Shown here in pieces: positions 31,212 to 34,433 of a stretch of DNA of 34,433 bases (position 1 is the first letter of the stretch; every line of letters starts with the position of its first letter). This stretch comes from Roseobacter sinensis (GTDB taxonomy: Bacteria; Pseudomonadota; Alphaproteobacteria; Rhodobacterales; Rhodobacteraceae). The stretch spans positions 1 through 34,433 of the forward strand of contig NZ_JALIEB010000025.1 of NCBI RefSeq assembly GCF_025755255.1, read 5' to 3'. Position numbers and translations under genes: made by a program. The notes below the pieces were generated by a model. That model was not told the DNA's origin, ran no database searches, and saw only the letters and a program-made list of their open reading frames with translations.

Positions 31212-34079
31212 CTAGGCCAACAGCAGCCGGCCTTCGTTTTCCATCACATCCGCAAGAAAACCCGTGAGGCAGGCATAGTCCATGGGCCGCGCCAATCCGA
31301 AGCCTTGCAGGTAGCAGCACCCCATTTCGTTGAGGATCGGAACATGCGCCGCGGTCTCGACACCTTCCGCGACCACACGGATGTCCAGCATCCGCCCGAT
31401 GCCGATGATCGTGCGGACAAGGTCGCGCTGGCGCTGCGAATGCACGATGGGCTGGATCAGGGTGCGGTCGATCTTCAGCCGCTTCGGTGCAATTTGCAGC
31501 AGGCTCGCGATAGAGGCATGCCCGCTTCCGAAATCGTCGATCTCGATGTCGATGCCCATCTCACCAATCACGTTGAGGTTTTTGTCGATGACATCGTTGC
31601 GGGCGTCGAGGAACGCGGATTCAAGAAGTTCAAAGGACAGCATACCGCGTGGCAGATCAAGCTCGCGCAGCCGGTCAGCAAGGCTGGGATCATTCAGCCG
31701 GTGTGCAGACACATTGACCGAAATCGGGGGGACAAAGAGCCCGGCCCCTTGCCACCGTTCCATATCGTAAAGGGCGCGGCGCAGCACCAACTCGTCGAAC
31801 TGAGCAAGCAACCCCATATCCTCGGCAGTCTGCAAAAACTCCTCGGGCATGATCAGGCCGAATCTTGCACTCTCCCATCGGACGAGCGCCTCTAGCCCAG
31901 TCAGCTCGAGTGTCTTGGCGTCGAACTGTGGCTGATAGTGGCAGGTGATCTCGCCCTGATCGAAGCCGGCAAGCAACGCGTCGAAGGAGTTCTTTCGGCG
32001 GCGCGCTTCCTCCTTCATCGTCGTGCTGTAGAACCGGTACCGCCCGCGTCCTGCCTTCTTGGCCTCGTAGAGCGCTAGGTCTGCGTCAATGAACATGTTG
32101 TTGTCGGCCTGCGACATGTCCTCTGCAACGGCGATCCCGATGCTGGTGCCGATGTTACACTCTTGCGAACCGTAAAAGAACGGGCGCGACATGTCGGTGA
32201 TGATCTTCTGCGCGATCTCCTCGAGGGCCGCGTGATCTGGCGCATCGAAGAACAGCGCAACGAATTCATCGCCCCCCACACGGGAGACCAGCGCGCTCTC
32301 AGGCGTATTGCGCAGCAGGATGCGTGCGGCATGTCTCAGGGTCGCATCCCCGGCATCATGCCCCAGTGTATCGTTGATCTGCTTGAAATGGTCGATGTCG
32401 AAATGGAGCACGGCAAGGCGCCCGCCACCCCCGCCGCTTGTCTTGACCCGTTCCGTGTAGACATCGTCAAGCCGCCGGCGGTTTGCGAGCCCGGTCAGCG
32501 CATCATGGCGGCTCTCATGCTCGAGACGGGCACGGGCGTCTTCGAGCTCTTGCGCCCGCAGCTTGTCCTCCGTGATATCGAAATTGACCCCATAGTACCG
32601 TGGCCCCGTTTCCGTATCGTTGACGTATTTGCCGCGCGTTCTGACATGGCGCACCCGACCGTCCCGGCTGAGCAGGCGGTAGTCAAGCGCCACATCCCGC
32701 CCTTCGCGCAGGCATTCCTCGGTATAAGCGACGGCAAACTCGCGGTCATCGGGGTGAATGAAGGTGCTCCACTCCTCGCCAGACCGAATGTTCTCGCCGT
32801 CGGTGACACCGAACATCTTGAGCAGGCGGTCATCCCAGAACGCCTGGTTTGTATTGACGTTGTATTCCCACCGGGCCATGCCCGCTGCTTCCATGGCAAC
32901 GTCCAGGCGCTCGGCCATACGTTGGCTTTCGACCTCCACTGTCTTGATATCCGTGATGTCGATTTCCGTGCCGATGATGCGAGCTGGCAGACCATCAGCG
33001 TCCCGGCGGACAACGCGCCCCCGGCTGAGCACCCAGATCCAGTGTCCATCCGCATGACGCTGTCGGAACTTGTAGTTGATCACATCCGTTTCGCCCAGTT
33101 CGAGGCGACGCAGTTCCTCGCAGATCAACGGTAGATCCTTGGGGTGGATGGTGGCCAGCCAGTCATCGGTTGCGAGCGGGATCGGATCTTCATCGCCGAT
33201 TCCTCGCAGATCGCGCCAGCTCCGTGAAAGGAAATGACGCCCCCGCTCGAAGTCATGATCCCAGACACCCTGGTTGGCGCTCAGTACGGCGGTCTTCCAA
33301 CGGCGTTCGCTTTCGGCGAGGCTGGTTGCGCCACCGGGGACTTCCGCGTGGCCGCTCACATCCGTCTCGACGATCGTTATCCGAGTGGGCACGCCGGTTG
33401 CGGATTGGCCAGTGACCGACCCCTTTCCGAAGAGCGTAGCGAAGCTGCCGTCGGACATGCGGACGCGGTAAGACAGGCTCAGCCGGTGATCGACTTTCGA
33501 CAGCAGTGCCGCCAAGGCGTTTTCGAGGTTTCCACGGTCCTGCGGATGCACGAGATCCAGATAGGCTGCAAATGGCCCGGCGGTGGGCGCCTCCAGCCCC
33601 GCAGTCTGAATCGTGCGGAGAGGTTTTGTCCGATCTTCCGCATCGAATTCCCAGCTGCGCTGCGGCAAATCGTCGGGGATCGACTGCCACATGTCCAGAT
33701 CGTTGTTGCGCTGCACGGTATCGGCGCATTGACCGAGGAACCCCTGGATTTCTTGGGCCTCATCGCGAAAGGCAGTGACCGAGAAGATATGCAGCTTTTC
33801 GTCGTACCGGAGCGGTATGATGGCGACGTCAAGCGGCGCGGTGCCATGCCGGATCTGGTCGAGATGCGCAACTGCGGCGGGGCGTCGTTCGGGACAAATC
33901 AGGGAGATAAGATCGACGCCGGAGAGCGCATCTCCCTCCTCGTTTTCGAAAATGGATCGTGCCACAGTATTGGCCGCGATCACTTTGTAATCTGGTGTAA
34001 GCAGGAATGCGGGCACCGCCAGCGCTTCGACCAGCGGTGGTGCAAAAGACTCAGCGTTTGAGAACCCCTCTCCGCGCAT
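31212..34079 (-). CDS. PAS-GGDEF-EAL cyclic di-GMP protein, I-site lacking
   Basis: This 955-residue soluble signalling protein lies convergent to the previous gene (46-base gap). It has about four PAS domains (roughly 15-120, 135-245, 255-380 and 385-508); the third and fourth are PAS_3-like with WIWVLSRGRVVRR and HVRTRGKYV. GGDEF spans about 525-685 with the motif at 602-606. The position five residues upstream, where RxxD should be, reads PESA, so the product-inhibition site is absent. EAL spans about 700-945 with E730-A-L, N789, DDFGSG (from 848), K869 and E905. Both domains look catalytically competent. A good AGGGA precedes the ATG at 34079. Confidence 0.93.
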   Translation of the reverse strand: MRGEGFSNAESFAPPLVEALAVPAFLLTPDYKVIAANTVARSIFENEEGDALSGVDLISLICPERRPAAVAHLDQIRHGTAPLDVAIIPLRYDEKLHIFSVTAFRDEAQEIQGFLGQCADTVQRNNDLDMWQSIPDDLPQRSWEFDAEDRTKPLRTIQTAGLEAPTAGPFAAYLDLVHPQDRGNLENALAALLSKVDHRLSLSYRVRMSDGSFATLFGKGSVTGQSATGVPTRITIVETDVSGHAEVPGGATSLAESERRWKTAVLSANQGVWDHDFERGRHFLSRSWRDLRGIGDEDPIPLATDDWLATIHPKDLPLICEELRRLELGETDVINYKFRQRHADGHWIWVLSRGRVVRRDADGLPARIIGTEIDITDIKTVEVESQRMAERLDVAMEAAGMARWEYNVNTNQAFWDDRLLKMFGVTDGENIRSGEEWSTFIHPDDREFAVAYTEECLREGRDVALDYRLLSRDGRVRHVRTRGKYVNDTETGPRYYGVNFDITEDKLRAQELEDARARLEHESRHDALTGLANRRRLDDVYTERVKTSGGGGGRLAVLHFDIDHFKQINDTLGHDAGDATLRHAARILLRNTPESALVSRVGGDEFVALFFDAPDHAALEEIAQKIITDMSRPFFYGSQECNIGTSIGIAVAEDMSQADNNMFIDADLALYEAKKAGRGRYRFYSTTMKEEARRRKNSFDALLAGFDQGEITCHYQPQFDAKTLELTGLEALVRWESARFGLIMPEEFLQTAEDMGLLAQFDELVLRRALYDMERWQGAGLFVPPISVNVSAHRLNDPSLADRLRELDLPRGMLSFELLESAFLDARNDVIDKNLNVIGEMGIDIEIDDFGSGHASIASLLQIAPKRLKIDRTLIQPIVHSQRQRDLVRTIIGIGRMLDIRVVAEGVETAAHVPILNEMGCCYLQGFGLARPMDYACLTGFLADVMENEGRLLLA

Positions 34080-34322
34080 CTCATCCCTACCGAAAACCCC
34101 GCACGAGGGATAGGGAGTTGCCTTTAAGGTCCGGTTATCAAATAGAATTCAACTCGATTTGTTGGGATTATCCGCCGCTGTCCGGTGCGCGCCTGCGCGG
34201 CCCGGATGCGAACCACTCACGTGCCGGATATCTCGGCGGTATCGATGGCCGGACCACGCCCGGGACGACAGAACCGATGCCGTCGCATTCAAGCCAGGGC
34301 TGACACTCGCGCGCCCTGAGGC
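34080..34322. other. Intergenic region at the right edge
   Basis: This holds the leader of the minus-strand PAS-GGDEF-EAL gene. An AT-rich patch near 34136-34165 probably contains its promoter. A weak inverted repeat, CAGGGC (34295-34300) with GCCCTG (34313-34318), lies just after the CoA-transferase stop but has no T-run. I see no gene. Confidence 0.4.
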
Positions 34323-34433
34323 TCAGACAATCGTTGCCTCGGTTGCGGCGCGCAGATCGGCCTCGGTGACGCCTTGGGCGGTCTCGACGATTGCGAGCCC
34401 GCCCTCGACCACATCCAGCACGCCGAGGTTCGT
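34323..34433 (-). CDS. scoB: 3-oxoacid CoA-transferase subunit B, C-terminal fragment
   Basis: Only the last 36 residues are in the window: TNLGVLDVVEGG, LAIVETAQGVTEADLRAA and TEATIV before TGA (34323-34325). The pattern of a beta strand, then L-x-I-V-E-x-A-x-G-V-T, then a helix and TEA matches the C-terminus of bacterial succinyl-CoA/acetoacetyl-CoA:3-ketoacid CoA-transferase B subunits, which activate ketone bodies or 3-oxoacids. The rest lies beyond the right edge, so catalytic residues cannot be checked. Confidence 0.7.
   Translation of the reverse strand, partial: TNLGVLDVVEGGLAIVETAQGVTEADLRAATEATIV

Noticed and set aside
34295-34318. Terminator of the CoA-transferase gene
   Set aside because: A 6-bp stem with a 12-base loop and no T-run on the minus strand is not convincing.

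Overview
The window is GC-rich, gene-dense chromosomal DNA. The gene content points to an alphaproteobacterium of the Rhodobacterales/roseobacter type: an hmuRSTUV haem-uptake locus with an RirA/IRO-type operator, IsdG-like HmoA, an exbB-exbD-exbD-tonB block, several full ABC importers, a DUF6502/DUF5666 pair and PAS-GGDEF-EAL proteins. This placement comes from gene content and protein style, not from a marker gene.

Layout. (1) 1-384: non-coding sequence with the decayed 3' end of an IS1182-like transposase. (2) 385-9574: an iron/haem region. hmuSTUV runs leftward: haem chaperone/degradation factor, periplasmic binding protein, permease, ATPase. The outer-membrane receptor hmuR runs rightward from a shared control region that carries an IRO-box palindrome. 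hmuR is followed by a haem-degrading HmoA/IsdG-type monooxygenase, a small four-cysteine periplasmic protein and exbB-exbD-exbD-tonB. Together these cover energy transduction, outer-membrane uptake, periplasmic capture, inner-membrane import and haem breakdown. The second ExbD has Asn where the conserved proton-relay Asp should be. (3) 9736-10812: a CysK-like PLP enzyme with an altered substrate loop. (4) 11115-16677: an oligopeptide importer, oppABCDF. A 10-bp hairpin separates oppA from oppB, and a 26-bp tandem repeat between oppC and oppD encodes a chain of stop-start-coupled eight-residue mini-ORFs.

(5) 17012-19486 (minus): an RTX/fasciclin protein and a fasciclin lipoprotein, divergent from (6) 19613-21368: a DUF6502-DUF5666 pair. 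A perfect 17-bp palindrome lies between them. (7) 21381-27741: a LacI-family repressor (TTG start) divergent from a carbohydrate ABC importer (ATPase, binding protein, two permeases), with a perfect LacI-type operator in the gap. Twin hairpins follow the binding-protein gene, and a cytochrome b561-like membrane protein is translationally coupled to the last permease. (8) 27833-34079: two large convergent PAS-GGDEF-EAL proteins. One has four PAS repeats at an exact 128-residue period and an intact I-site; the other lacks the I-site. (9) 34323-34433: the C-terminus of a 3-oxoacid CoA-transferase B subunit, cut by the window edge.

No tRNA, rRNA, CRISPR array or intact mobile element was recognised. 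The strongest leads for new biology are the Asp/Asn ExbD pair, the mini-ORF chain at oppC-oppD, the unknown four-Cys protein at the head of the exbBD-tonB operon, and the palindrome between the fasciclin and DUF6502 genes.
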